Below, piece after piece: positions 24,050-35,209 of a DNA stretch of 64,000 nucleotides. Each line of letters starts with the position of its first letter. Within the stretch, counting starts at the first letter, position 1. The stretch spans positions 66,071,976 through 66,135,975 of the forward strand of contig NC_133773.1 in the NCBI RefSeq assembly GCF_003597395.2, read 5' to 3'. The notes below the pieces were generated by a model, which ran no database searches, was not told the origin of the DNA, and saw only the letters and a list, made by a program, of their open reading frames with translations. The position numbers and the translations under genes are program-made. This DNA is from Chelonoidis abingdonii. Taxonomy: Eukaryota > Chordata > Testudines > Testudinidae.

Positions 24050-25310
24050 TTAAGAAAGATTCTGTAACATTACTGTACACAAGTGAAAAATAGGCACTGC
24101 AAATATTGCAACCATTGCACTTAACTCTGTGGAAGGCACTCATGTTCAGCCTCAATTGCTCTTGTAAGCATCCTATCCTTGAAGCGTCGTCATGCTGGAG
24201 CTCTCTAGTAGACGCCTGCGTCTCGGCATGTGCAAATTCAGCCTCAGGCGTTGAACTCGGAAGGTCCTTCGTACTGAAGGTTTCCCTTCCCTTCAAAATA
24301 TTTGGAGGATACCAGCACGCAGTTAATAATCAGCTGGATGCTGCTTTCCCACAAGTCTAGCTTCCTGTAGCGACTTCTCCATCTCCCTGTTAAACGTCAT
24401 AAAGCACAACTCCATCTTCATTCTGCACGGCTCAAGCTCTGTAGTTGGAACCGGTCCTTCTCTGTAGCTCCCTGATATCACGGTTTCATGAAGCAAGGCC
24501 ATTACAGGGTAGCGGGTCTCACAGGATCACAGTGGCATTTGACGTTTGCCACTGGGATTCTTTCCTGTTGGGAAAAAGTCCTGCCTGCAGCTTCCTGAAA
24601 TGCACTGTTCCGAAAGATTCGTGCATATGCACCTTTCCAGGCATCTGTGTAAATGTCAGTGGACGCCCGAGTGAATCACAAAGCGCTGGAGAACATAGAG
24701 AAATACCCTTTCTCCGATTACAAGTATCGTATGCCAGTGGGGTCGAGTGCAAATAGGAATATGTTCCATCTATTGCCCTCCACAGTTTGGGAACCCATGT
24801 GTGCAAAGCCATCCATAATGTCCTGCACATTCCCCAAGAGTCCACGGTTCTTCTTAGCAGGATGACAATTAATGGCCTGCAAAACTTGCATCACCACTAT
24901 TCCAACAGTCGACTTTCCCATCCGAACTGGTTTGCGACCGATCTGGTAGCTGTCTGGAGTTGCCAGCTTCCAGGACTGCAATAGCACCCGCTTCTCCACT
25001 GACAGGGCAGCTCTCTCAGTTACGTGCTTGCGCTGCAGGCTGGTGGCGAGCTCAGCACACAAGTTCCAAGAAAGTGGTTTTCATCGAAGAGTCTGCGCCA
25101 TGTGCTCGTCATTCCCAGACTTTGCATGACGATGTGATCCCACTACTCAGTGCTTGTTTCCCGAGCCAAAGAGCGGCCATCCAGTGTCTGAGCACGTCCG
25201 TTATGCCACAGCAATTTAGTGTCAGGTGCCGGTCAGCCGTTCTATTTCAGGCATGTGAGCTCTCCTCATTGTCACTTTGGAGCAGAAGGAGTAGCTCAAC
25301 TGGCCAGACG
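24050..25310 (-). pseudogene. Broken HARBI1-like (DDE) transposase of the Harbinger element
   Basis: Minus-strand pieces in different frames follow the order of a PIF/Harbinger transposase. There is an N-terminal hydrophobic and acidic segment near 25250-25310, then SVEKRV..WKLATPDSY near 24940-25000, GKSTVG..VMQV near 24890-24925, GNVQDIMDGFAHMGS near 24785-24830, AIDGTY with the first catalytic Asp region near 24740-24760, and PGKVHMHESFG (PGxxHDxxxF-like) near 24600-24645. A diverged C-terminal part reaches about 24050. The second catalytic block has M where D is expected (HM), and several frameshifts and stops are present. It is therefore inactive. Confidence 0.78.
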
Positions 25311-28300
25311 TGATGTGCTGGGTGACAGCATTCATAGCAAAGTCTCAGCAGCTGGGCTCCATTTTTACTGAAATACGCGGCAGACTCACAATTGGCACAA
25401 ACGGTCTGAAAGGGAAGCGTAGCACCACGGGTCTTGAAAGGAAGGGAATTGACGCAAACCTTCTGTTCCATTCCACAAGCCAAGCGCCAAAATTGGGACG
25501 ACGGTCTGCTCGTGGGATAGCTACCACAATGCACCATCAAACAGCGCTGAAATGCTGAAGTGTGGACATATCTGCAGCGCTGGTCGCTCTGGTTCAGTGT
25601 GGACGCTGAAACAAAACAGCGTGGCCTACACAGGCCGTACGACCAACACGCTGATTACAGCGTGCAAAAATGTAAGTGTAGCCATACCCAGTACCCATAC
25701 AATACATACCCAGTACCCTACAATACTCAATACCATACATCAATATTTCAGGTTAGCCCAGAGAGGAAGTCTGGGTGGGAGAGGGAGGGGGAAGGGAGTG
25801 GTTTATTTACCTTTGTTGGAGACTCAAGCATCTGAGTCTTGGGGGTTCCCAGGGAGGTTTGGGGGGCTTCAAGTGTACAGGCAGTGATTCGTGGTTGGTG
25901 GCAGCGAGATAAGACTCAAGCTGGTTAATTAAGCTTGGAGGTTATACTACAGCTACAGATTTGGAGCAGATTTGTGAAAGAGGCTTATGATAGCTCCCCT
26001 GAGTGATTCTTTGGATCCTACAGTAGAGCAGCCAGTAGGACCTCCATCGCCCCTCCTTGTCAGCCTGAGTGTCTTCAGGATTGGTCAATAGGGCAGAGGC
26101 AGCATATGCAAGAGAGTGGGGCTAATGAAGGAGCCCCTCCATCTATGCATAGTCTGACATAGCTATGGAGTGGGAGGTGGATGCAATGTAAGGCATAAGG
26201 TGGCCCTTAGCGTTTGTGGTGACACTTAGCCTGGGCAGGGTACTCTAAATAGACATGACTCTTTAAATTTACATTTCAAATTTAATGCTTTGTTAATTAA
26301 CATTTAATAGTCCAGACTTATACTGTGCATTATTTACATACTTGGGAAAGGTCTGGGATGTTTGAGAGAAGTCAGAATTTCCATACTTGATATTTTAGGG
26401 TCCCAGTATAATTATTTCCTCTTATTTTCTTTGACACTTTTCTCTACTCTTACTCTAAACTTATTTTTTCCGAACATTGTGTGTCTCTTCATGGAGGCTT
26501 TGGAAATATTTCAGAATTTACTGTCCTTAATGTTCAGCGAAGATCCTTGATTTCAGAGTTAGTAACAATTCCCCTTGACCCCTATATTTCCAAGGCCACA
26601 GAAGACATTTTGCAAATGATTGATTAAAAGCTATCTAAATAAACATCATACTCAGGATTAAGTCTATTTTGAAACTTTTGTCTGGATCAGCATACTGATT
26701 TTCAGATTGGCCTCTGCAGGAAATCTATATTCATTCTCCTTGTGCTTCTATAGGCTCCTGTGAAAGTCATCCAACAGGATATTTCATAATGCAGACAGTC
26801 ATTGCAGAACGGCTGGTTTATTGCGTTTTTGCTCTCCTGAAGGTGTATTATACCTTCTGCTAGCCAGACAGTTGGCAAAGTTGTACTGGGATCCTGCCAG
26901 GTCTGCACTGCAGTAAATCAGGATTTCATGTTTATATGTTTTATTGAGAGGGCATTTGCCATGGGGAGCTTCTTAGCCAACATCTGCCATCAAGACAAAT
27001 ACATTCAAGGACTTGGTAGTTGATTCTGCATAAATAATGTTATTGAATAAAGACTTAATAGTACAGACAATTCATTGCAGTACAATGAGTTCTACTAGAT
27101 TTTTTTACATGATTGTTTTAGACATGCTTTTGTGAGCCTTTTGTCAAATTGAAATTAAGGCTTCTACAATAATTATAGGTTGCACCTTCTTTTTTACGAT
27201 AACTGTTTGTCTAAAGACGGTCATATTTTATTGTTGCAGCAGTGCTGGGAATAACAGGTAGTTTTAGACAAATAATGCCAGGGCATAGGACTTACTAAGA
27301 AGTAGGACTGTGTCCACAAAATCTGTATGTAGGATTATTTAATCATATACCACTTCCATCACAGTTTAGCCAGTAAATTTGCATGGAATTTTGTTAAGGA
27401 AAGAATCTACTGCTTTTTCTTCCTGAATTTCTATCTGTAATCTAAAGTGCTATATAATTGCTGAATATTTTAATATCAATCTTATGCAGTGTTAGATCAC
27501 TTATGCAGGGAAATGTGACTGCTCATTGTCTATAGACAGGTATGAAAAAGCTTGTTCACTAATTGTTAAAAAACAGACTTATGTAGGCTGTTTATTTTTT
27601 TACAAACACCTGTCTCTGTAGAGGCTTACTTTCTATATTACAGAATCTGTTTTGTGCTGTTCTTACAGTAACTGATGCTATTTTTGGTGATTAGAAAAAG
27701 ATAGAAGAATACTGTCGAGATCTTTCAGAGAAAGATGCATTGGTTATGTGTGCAGAAATCTACAAAGAAATTATTTCCTGAAGTGTTGGTCTAGTGTTTT
27801 GTATGTCCTGTATTTACATTTTTAGGTACCATGAGCCAAATTTTGTCAACTTTCATCTCATTTAATCAGCGAGTCACAACTGTGGACATCAGTTTAAACA
27901 AAAATGCCACTTAAAAAACACAAGTTTAGTGATAGCTGGGAACGTCTTTTTTTGTTGCCCATTTTACTTAAGAGCAGGCCTTCTGATGTTTGCGATCTTT
28001 CTATTTTGTTAAATTTGGTATAAGGTTGATAGATAAGGAGAAATATACAACAGTAATATAATTATTTGGTTAATATACATCAAGTTAAAATGTTCAGGTA
28101 TTTGCGGTAGGGGTAGGACAGGTAGGGTTGTAGCTGATACGTGGACGATCAGTTGTACCTTCAGTACATATTGCTTTGTTTGTGATGTACCTTATTCTTT
28201 GAACACTGCTTACATACAGCATCAGGAGCTCAAGTGTGGTGATGTGGCTGATATCCGATGGCCAATTATTATTTTTAAGTTAGTTGACAGACCAGTTGAA

Positions 28301-28900
28301 AAACTTGAACAACTCCCCTTCTTATTGCAAATAATGTCACAGTGATCAAACAACTCAGGTAAGATGGTAGCTGAGTACCTGGGAAAATACTGAAACATTT
28401 GGAAGTTTTTTTGCAATGCAACATCACCAATCGCTTAAAGGGAAACATCTAATACGGTAGTAGTTGCTTACATAAACAAAGGAGGGCCCAAAACCAGCTG
28501 TCTACACACAGATGTTGACTATAATGAGATGAGCAAGGAAAAAGCTTATATCTTCAGAACTACGTATATGTGAGGAAAACCCAAACACATGAGAGATTAA
28601 TCTGAAGAAACTAACACTCTCAAAGTATGGGTTTATAGAATAAGCTGTCCTTTAATTCCATCACGTAATGGCTGATACTTGACACTGGAAAGGTGTTTCT
28701 CATTTCTAATATGTCAGCTTCTCTCCTATGGCTTGGACTAATTCTCTCCCATCCTTTCTGCTTATTCAAAATAGATGTTGGAACACAAGTAGTCTTTTCT
28801 CATTTTTCAAACATCTCTCAACAAAGAGGAGTCTGGGTATATGTATTCCAGTCTATATAACTGAGGAGCAACTTCAGTTGTTGCTTTGAATCTGTTCCGA

Positions 28901-29085
28901 GACCTGTTTGCACACAATGTATTTATTGGTATCACTGTTTGGGGGGTGTGTGGGGGAGCATAGTTAAACCAATAAATCTCCCTATGTAAAGCATTGGGGT
29001 AACGGCAGTCACACAAAAGTAGAGTTGTACTGCTTTAACTATAACTCTGTGGTTAAGAGGTACAATTTTGGTGTGTGGGCAAACC
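28901..29085. mobile_element. Possible decayed MITE
   Basis: The left side CCTGTTTGCACACAATG and right side TTTTGGTGTGTGGGCAAACC form an imperfect inverted repeat around about 185 bp. The interior TTTAACTATAACTCTGTGG resembles reptile MITEs. Evidence is weak because no target duplication is visible. Confidence 0.35.
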
Positions 29086-29439
29086 TTTAGATTGTTGGAA
29101 CCATAGTGATTTCCTGATGGTTCCACGTTTCCTTCCAGAGTCAAGGAAGATACGTTTCTCTAGGCTCTTGCTGCTCTTGTAATCTTTACAAGTTGGAAGT
29201 GGGTAAGGAAGTGCAAGACCACCTCTTAAAGTTTAGGCTGATTCTCTCAGTGTCTTTTGGAAGTTATAGGTATACTGTTTAGTTGATGGTCCTTATGGAG
29301 CCTGGGTTATGAAACTTGAAGGGAAAGTAAATCTCTTTAAGCCTTCTCTCTCCCCTTCAGAGCAGAGATTCTCAAGTTTACAATCCAGGACGTGAATACA
29401 TGAAAGCTCTCTGCTGATTTGATTGCCATCAGACTAAGG

Positions 29440-29575
29440 ATATGATCATGCAGGCATTTATGAATGTGCTTAACTTTACACACACATTATCTCAATTAAA
29501 CCAATGGGAAAACTCACATGCATAAAGTTAAACATGCTTAGGTGTTTGCAAGATTGGGTCCTAAATATTTTATCT
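29440..29575. repeat. Ancient palindromic amniote repeat
   Basis: TGTGCTTAACTTTACACACA at the left and CATGCATAAAGTTAAACATG at the right are imperfect inverted copies. The outer arms are ATGCAGGCATTTATGAATG and TTAGGTGTTTGCAAGATTGG. Similar palindromes are common in bird and reptile genomes. The class is not assigned. Confidence 0.55.
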
Positions 29576-31365
29576 CCAGTTCTACTACAGTACTGTCCTA
29601 ACTCTTAATCCATTGTTACAAAGATTGTATTTATATTGACGGTATTTGTGGCTGGAGTGGAGAATCAAATATTTAAGTGGGCCATTTAAATCCTATGGCG
29701 CTATTTTAACAGAGAAAAAGAAATTTTAGGCCATGTTCAGGAAAGTCTTGCTAGAGATGACACACGTAATTTGTTGGGTCCCACAAGGTACTGAGTAGTA
29801 CCTTAATTTCAAGTGACTTCCCAGGGATTGAAGGTATTTAGCAGTTTGTACAGTCCAGAACCTTGAAGGTCAAAGCTTGGTTATAATTTTGAATCACTCT
29901 GGCTCAGAAACTATAGCATTTAGTGTCCTGGCTATCACCCGGGTGAGATGGGTATTTCTAATGAAGGCATACATATCCAAATAACAACAAATCCAAATCA
30001 TTTTACAGATGGTGCTAAAACTATTTTATGTGAGCCATTGTCTGTAGTCCCTGGTCTTAATGTGAGCATGCCCAAGGCAAACATACATGAGTGCTGTGTG
30101 TGTTGACTGGGTTTATAATAAAAGTTAAAATGTTTATGGGTTCTCTTTTAGAAACCTGAAATTATGACGTACTTTGCTAAATAGAAACCCACCTGGAACC
30201 TTAACAGTTATGTTGAACATAGTCAAGTGAAAAATGTTTAAAGTAGTTTGAGGTACCATATCTGTCCCAGAGATTGTGGGGACAAGGTGGAAGTTGTAGC
30301 TATTGTATCACTTGGAGAAGTGACTTGTGATGTAAAGAAAATATGTATTTTTCAATTAAACACAGGACAATGTAATATTAAAATCAGATACTCTCACAGC
30401 AGAATTTTTAACCTCTTTCAGCTTGATCAGTTTGGCTGTCTGAATACTACAGGCTCAATGGGAGAGTCTACAACTTCCTTGAACCACAGCAATGTGATAA
30501 GTGGAGCTTATGAGCTCAGCCAGTACAGCTCTATGTTGGAAGACCTTTATAAACTCTACCATACATCTGAATTTTGTGAATATCTCTGTATCTGAGAGAG
30601 CATGCATATATTAGAAAATGTATTGTGAAGAAGTCCTGAAAAAAGCATCTGACCTTATCAGCAGTTAGAAGTGTGCTTCTTTTGTCATCAGGGACTGTTC
30701 AATAAAAAGAAACTTAGTTTCCAAACAGTTATTTGCGTGACAACTTTACAAAGTCATGTCTCAGAGTTCCATGTTTCAGAAATGACTGTCTGATTTATCT
30801 CAAGTTTTGCAGGTTAAAAAAAAGGAAAAAAGAAATCCCTCTAGCTACAGACCTCATATTCAAGTGAAAAGGACTTCTTTGAGAAAGTTGGAGAGGGCAC
30901 CATAGTCATGCATCTAATGGAAACCAGGTTAGAACCCTGACTCTGGAGTTCCTTTTACAAGTACATAATTCCTGTAAATTAAGGGCTTGCATACACTGTG
31001 GCAAGGTGAATCTAAATGTTTCAGCAAGTCCACTGGTGTTTGCTGTGTTGTGATACAATAGAGTGGAAATTCCACAGTAGCTTAATTTAAAATAAAATCT
31101 CACCGTATTGAATATAAAGCATGAATTAAATCAGCATAATAGCAGTTTTGTGTTCTTATGTTAAACTCAATTTTACACTGTTCCAGCACTGCATTCGGAA
31201 TGCTGCAGATTTTTATCAATACGTAGATTGTGTTGAAGAAGTTGTAATGGGAAGCTGGTGCTTTTGTCAGCTTGCACCTTTTGCATTTGAGCATATAGGA
31301 GGCAGTTTGCTTATCACGGGATAAGCGCACAAAAAAACCAAACCAAAAGGAAAAAAAAAATGTGT

Positions 31366-31447
31366 GGGGATTTGTCCTGCTTTGAGGAGGGGTTTGGACT
31401 AGATGATCTCCTGAGGTCCCTTCCAACCCTGATATTCTATGATTCTA
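31366..31447 (+). mobile_element. CR1 LINE 3' tail
   Basis: Contains TTTGGACTAGATGATCTCC, TGAGGTCCCTTCCAACCCTG and the terminal ATTCTATGATTCT octamer repeat, the conserved 3' end of CR1 elements. Only about 80 bases remain, as is usual for heavily 5'-truncated CR1 insertions. An A-rich stretch precedes it. Confidence 0.9.
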
Positions 31448-31511
31448 AAACATTAGCTGGATATTTTCGAGTTTGGGGGTTATTTGCTTCCCAGATCCAT
31501 ACCCATTCTTC

Positions 31512-31760
31512 TCCAACTGTTAGGGCGGCTCTATGCACCAAAGTTTTGTTGGCAAAACTTGCCATATTTTGGTACATCCTTGTCTGCATCCACATTTGAT
31601 TTTGACTCTTATCAATAAAACCCTGACTTTCTGTTGGTCAAAATTAACTGACTCACAGAATGACAGACCCTCCCCTTTGTTGACACTGTTCCACCAGCAG
31701 AATGCCTCTGTGGACTTTCAATTATCCGTATTGGTAAAAACTGTCCGCTGTGGTAGTTGG
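31512..31760. mobile_element. Possible decayed Harbinger-like MITE
   Basis: AAAGTTTTGTTGGCAAAACT near 31540 and GTTGGTCAAAATTAACTGAC further in resemble the interior of the MITE at 57820-58101 (AAAACTTTTGTTG.., TGACAAAAGTTTTACTGA). Terminal repeats are not recognisable. Confidence 0.35.
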
Positions 31761-32111
31761 AGGAAGTTCCACAAATACAGAAGAATCAGGAGCCCTCTTC
31801 TTAAAACAAGCATGCAGCTGTCATTTCCAGCTGGTGATGTATCAAACAATTCCACTACTTGGAATTCATGTTACATGGAGCAAGTGAGAAGTGTGTGTTT
31901 TTAAAACAAAAACAGCATATGTCAAACACTTGTTCCTTTCTGTAATATTAGTCTCATCTTTTGTCTTTAAGCAATGTCACAGTCTGAAGGACTATATCTT
32001 CTTGTTGCAATATATTAACTGAGGTCAGTGGACTTTCTAACATCAGATTGACTGAAAGGTTAACCTGTTACTGGACTCCACATAATTTACCTCAAAAAGC
32101 TCCCTGTAGTG

Positions 32112-32669
32112 CAGGGGTGGGCAAACTACGGCCTGGGGGCTGGATCCGACCTGCAGGATTGCCACTCCCGTGGTGCTGCGGTGCTAAGGCAGGCTCCCTG
32201 CCCTGCTTCGTTCCTGGAAGTGGTCAGCATCATGTCACACTGGCACCTGGGACCGGGGAACCGCAGCAATGGAAGTTTCTGGGTAGGTACCCGCAGGCGA
32301 GGGCAGCGCATGGACCCCCCCCCCCCCCCGGGGCCGTAGGGACATGGTGCCAGCCACTTCCACCCCAGTAAGCCAGGCCAGAGCCCACACCCTGAACCCT
32401 CCTGCACCCCACACCCCTCCCCTGAGCCCCTGTTGTACCCCTCCTGCACCCCAACCCCCTGTCCTGAGTCCTCTGCCACACCCTGCTCCCCTCCCTGCAC
32501 CCCAATCCCCTGCCCTGAGCCCTGTTCCACACTCTACACCCCCTCCTACACCCTAACCCCTTGCCCTGAGATCCTTCCTGCAGACTGCACCCTAAGCCCC
32601 TGCCCCGACCCTGCATGCAATTTCCCCACCTAGACATGGCCCTTGGGCCAAAAAGTTTGTCCACCCCTA
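32112..32669. mobile_element. GC-rich hAT element with perfect 8-bp target duplication
   Basis: Begins CAGGGGTGGGCAAACTACGG and ends AAAGTTTGTCCACCCCTA. The octamer CTGTAGTG flanks it exactly at 32104-32111 and 32670-32677. The interior (about 32380-32610) consists of roughly 28-bp imperfect repeats of the CCTGCACCCCAACCCCCTG type. A run of 15 C lies at about 32316-32330. Long open frames on both strands come from base composition; there is no transposase. Confidence 0.95.
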
Positions 32670-34542
32670 CTGTAGTGGATACTTTTGAAAAGGCCACCAG
32701 TGTCTATTCTGCCTCAGCTAACTCCAGATTAATGGGTCCTTACAGAGACCCAGGCAAAAAATAGCCTGTAAATATTCTTCCTTACAATTTGCTCTGATCA
32801 CCTGGCCAGAGTGGTTTTTCTGCAGAACCTGTAATGTCTCCCCCAACTGTGAACTGACTGGGCAAGCACTACACTTAACACCCCATATACTCAATCTGTG
32901 GCTGTGAAAGCCACTGAAGCTACCCATGCTCCAGAATTTTACATTTGCTTCTAAACTCTCGTTTTTTAAAAAATGTAGCCATTGTGGTTCCAAAGAGAAC
33001 CTACCAAATTTGAAGAGTGTAAACTGGTGGAGTACTATCTGCCCAATGGGTCATGGAACAATAGCTCTGAGAAGTCTGAACTGCCCTATTTATCTCAGTG
33101 AGGTGCTAATTAGTGATGCAGGTATCAGTGATGCTGTTAACTATTTCAGTGCTGATAATTTAACCATTAGCTAATGTGCTTATCCTAAAATCTCAAACTG
33201 CCTATTGGGTTGCCAGAAGCCCAACATGTCTTACCCAACTGCCAAAATCTCCAGCTTCCTCCTAATAACTTCCTAAATGCAAATAAGCTTTTACAATACA
33301 AAATTCTATATTATGTTGAAAATTAAAAAGGAAGTATTAGCATAAAATAAACTGGATTTAGTATCACATTAAATAAGGATATATTATAGTGATTATATTC
33401 ATTTTCGTATTCATTAACCTAATTTTTAAAATTTACCTGAAGCCGCTGCAGAGTCTCCAGTCTTATGCAAAAAAGTGCTGCAGAATGCAAGGTGTTTTGC
33501 CGCAGAAGTAGGGTTAAACTTAATACAAAATACATGGCACCTTGATTGTGCACCTACATTAGAGGATAATAGTATTTGCAGAATTTCTTTTAGTAGTTGC
33601 AGATTCTCATGGTCGTCCTTATCTAGATGACTTAGTCTAATCAATCTTTTAATGCAAAGAACAACTACTGGTACATATTGTGTGTTTCAGCATTTGCTCA
33701 TTGTTCTGTGCCTTACTACTGTATTTCAGCTGCGTAACTCGGGAATAGCTCAGCTGAAATCAATGTAAAACTAGTGTGAATGAGATAGGAATTAGATGGT
33801 CCATAAGAAAAAATGCCTGGTTTAGTATGTGTTTTAAAAAAAATAAAAATAAATATTCTGTTTTCACCTGGACCTTGTTATATCACCTACTTGTGTAATC
33901 TAAGTAGCATCTGATTAGAATTGGTTTGGGGAACTAGAGGATTCTTGGCTGGTTTGTGGTCTGAATAGCTGCTTTTTTCTGCTGTAGGTGAATTACTGAA
34001 AAACTTCATTTCCAAATAGCATTGTTAAAAGCTTATTCCTTGCTTTGGGCCTGCTCCTGCAAGGTGCTGAGCACCTCTTGTCGCTTCAATTGTGGGTGCT
34101 CAGTATATTGCAGAAATGGGCTATTAACACACACACCTGTGTGTCAGAGAGCTTAACGTACAAAAGCATTGTCTTGTTGTGCCCATTTTAGTGCTGCTTT
34201 CAAACCTGTGTCTATACAATACTGTACTTCTGTCGAGAACATAATACTGTAATATTAGAGTTTCTGCAATAATGATCTGTTACTTCAAAGACTGTATCTA
34301 ACCACAAACAATAGCTTTTAGTATTCCCAAAAGCTTATTATTCCCTAAATGCCTGGAAAACATTACCTGTAATATTATTGAATATAGTTGTTGTGTAACT
34401 TATAATCGTGCAGCAACAGCTTTTAAGTGAGAGATGTACGTCCTCCACATGCTATAGGATCGGTTTTGATCCTCTTCTCCCATGCATTCCTTTTTGACAA
34501 AAATAAACCAATCTACAAGAGATTTTACAAATAAGATTTTAT

Positions 34543-34815
34543 CAGCGGTGGCTCCAGGCCACCAGTGCAGCAAGTGCGTGCCCGGGGCTGCAAGCTGCAG
34601 GTGGCGCCCTTCCGGTCCCTTTGAGGGTGGCAGTCAGGTACGCATGCCTGGGGTGGCAAGCCACAGGGGGCGCCCTTCCAGTCCCTGCGAGGGTGGCAGT
34701 CAGGTATGCAATGGGTACACCAAAGCCACGGGACCGGTGGACTTCCCGCAGGCAAGCTGCCAAAGGCAGCCTGCCTGCTGTGCTTGGGGCGGCAAAAAAG
34801 CTAGAGCTGCCCCTG
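34543..34815. mobile_element. hAT MITE with perfect target duplication and internal duplication
   Basis: Inverted termini CAGCGGTGGCTCCAG and CTAGAGCTGCCCCTG are flanked by GATTTTAT at 34535-34542 and 34816-34823. Inside, a block of about 70 bp (GTGCCCGGGGCTGCAAGC... to GGTGGCAGTCAGGTACGC) is repeated in tandem at about 34576-34642 and 34645-34712. The element is 273 bp and non-coding. Confidence 0.95.
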
Positions 34816-35182
34816 GATTTTATGCCAGGTTAGATTTAGATATATAATTTTTTTTTTTTTTCTGGAGTCTAGAAGGTATGTTTGGGAGAGATGGTAGGCA
34901 AAATTTTGTTGTTAATCTGTTGTCTGGTCGTAACTCAAAAATGGCTTGGTCTAAATACTCCAGATCTCTTTTAAACTGTTTGTATTGGTGAAACCTGATT
35001 GCTTTGGCTGTTTTCTTAGATTTATAGGGTGCAATTATCTATTTTCATAGATTGATAGGGTTCAATTATGGTGCAATTAAGTCTGCAATAGCCAGATGTG
35101 AGCTTCTTGCATCATGCATAACTGTCATGCGTGCCATAAGAAATCCAGAAGAGCTGTTGCACCATGCAGAATTCCCAAGTTT

Positions 35183-35209
35183 TTATTATTATTATTATTA
35201 TTATTATTC
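35183..35209. repeat. (TTA)n microsatellite
   Basis: Nine TTA units, in AT-rich intron. Confidence 0.95.

Larger units (their letters stand above)
20733..25687. mobile_element. Decayed two-gene Harbinger transposon inside LTR A
   Basis: Left end GGCCTTG..AACTTGCAAGTTGCAGTGCTGG and right end ..GTAAGTGTAGCC match the termini of the Harbinger-like element at 54656-56479 (GGGCTTGGCTACACTGG / GTGTAGCCATGGCC). After removing the inserted LTR (21759-22713) it is about 4.0 kb. It holds a SANT/Myb-like gene remnant on the + strand and a HARBI1-like transposase remnant on the - strand, the two genes expected of an autonomous PIF/Harbinger element. Both are broken by stops and frameshifts. Confidence 0.8.
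20107..25992 (+). mobile_element. Solo LTR A, split by a Harbinger element
   Basis: Starts TGTCATAAATAGATAGC at 20107, the same left end as the LTRs at 21759 and (reversed) 43704. It is interrupted at about 20733 and resumes at about 25736-25760 with the continuation of the family sequence, including TGGTGGCAGCGA at 25896-25907. The pentamer GCTCC flanks it at 20102-20106 and 25993-25997. The right end reads TGATA and not the expected ..CA. A TATATAAAG motif lies in the left part (about 20490). Joined, the LTR is about 0.88 kb. No internal retroviral genes are visible. Confidence 0.75.

Noticed and set aside
27695..27781. Exon-like open frame of 28 codons (KKIEEYCRDLSEKDALV...) after a GATTAG acceptor-like site, ending in TGA
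   Set aside because: The preceding RAPGEF2 exon leaves TA, so splicing here would give an immediate TAA stop. RAPGEF2 continues correctly at 38893. The acceptor has a weak pyrimidine tract and no homologue is recognised.
30248..30595. 115-codon + strand open frame with a TTTCAG acceptor-like site inside
   Set aside because: No recognisable domain. Using that acceptor after the 14518-14574 exon reaches a stop after eight codons. Probably a chance frame in the intron.
32230..32697. 155-codon minus-strand Gly/Arg-rich open frame
   Set aside because: It reads through tandem C-rich repeats of a hAT element with exact target duplication and shows no protein family features.
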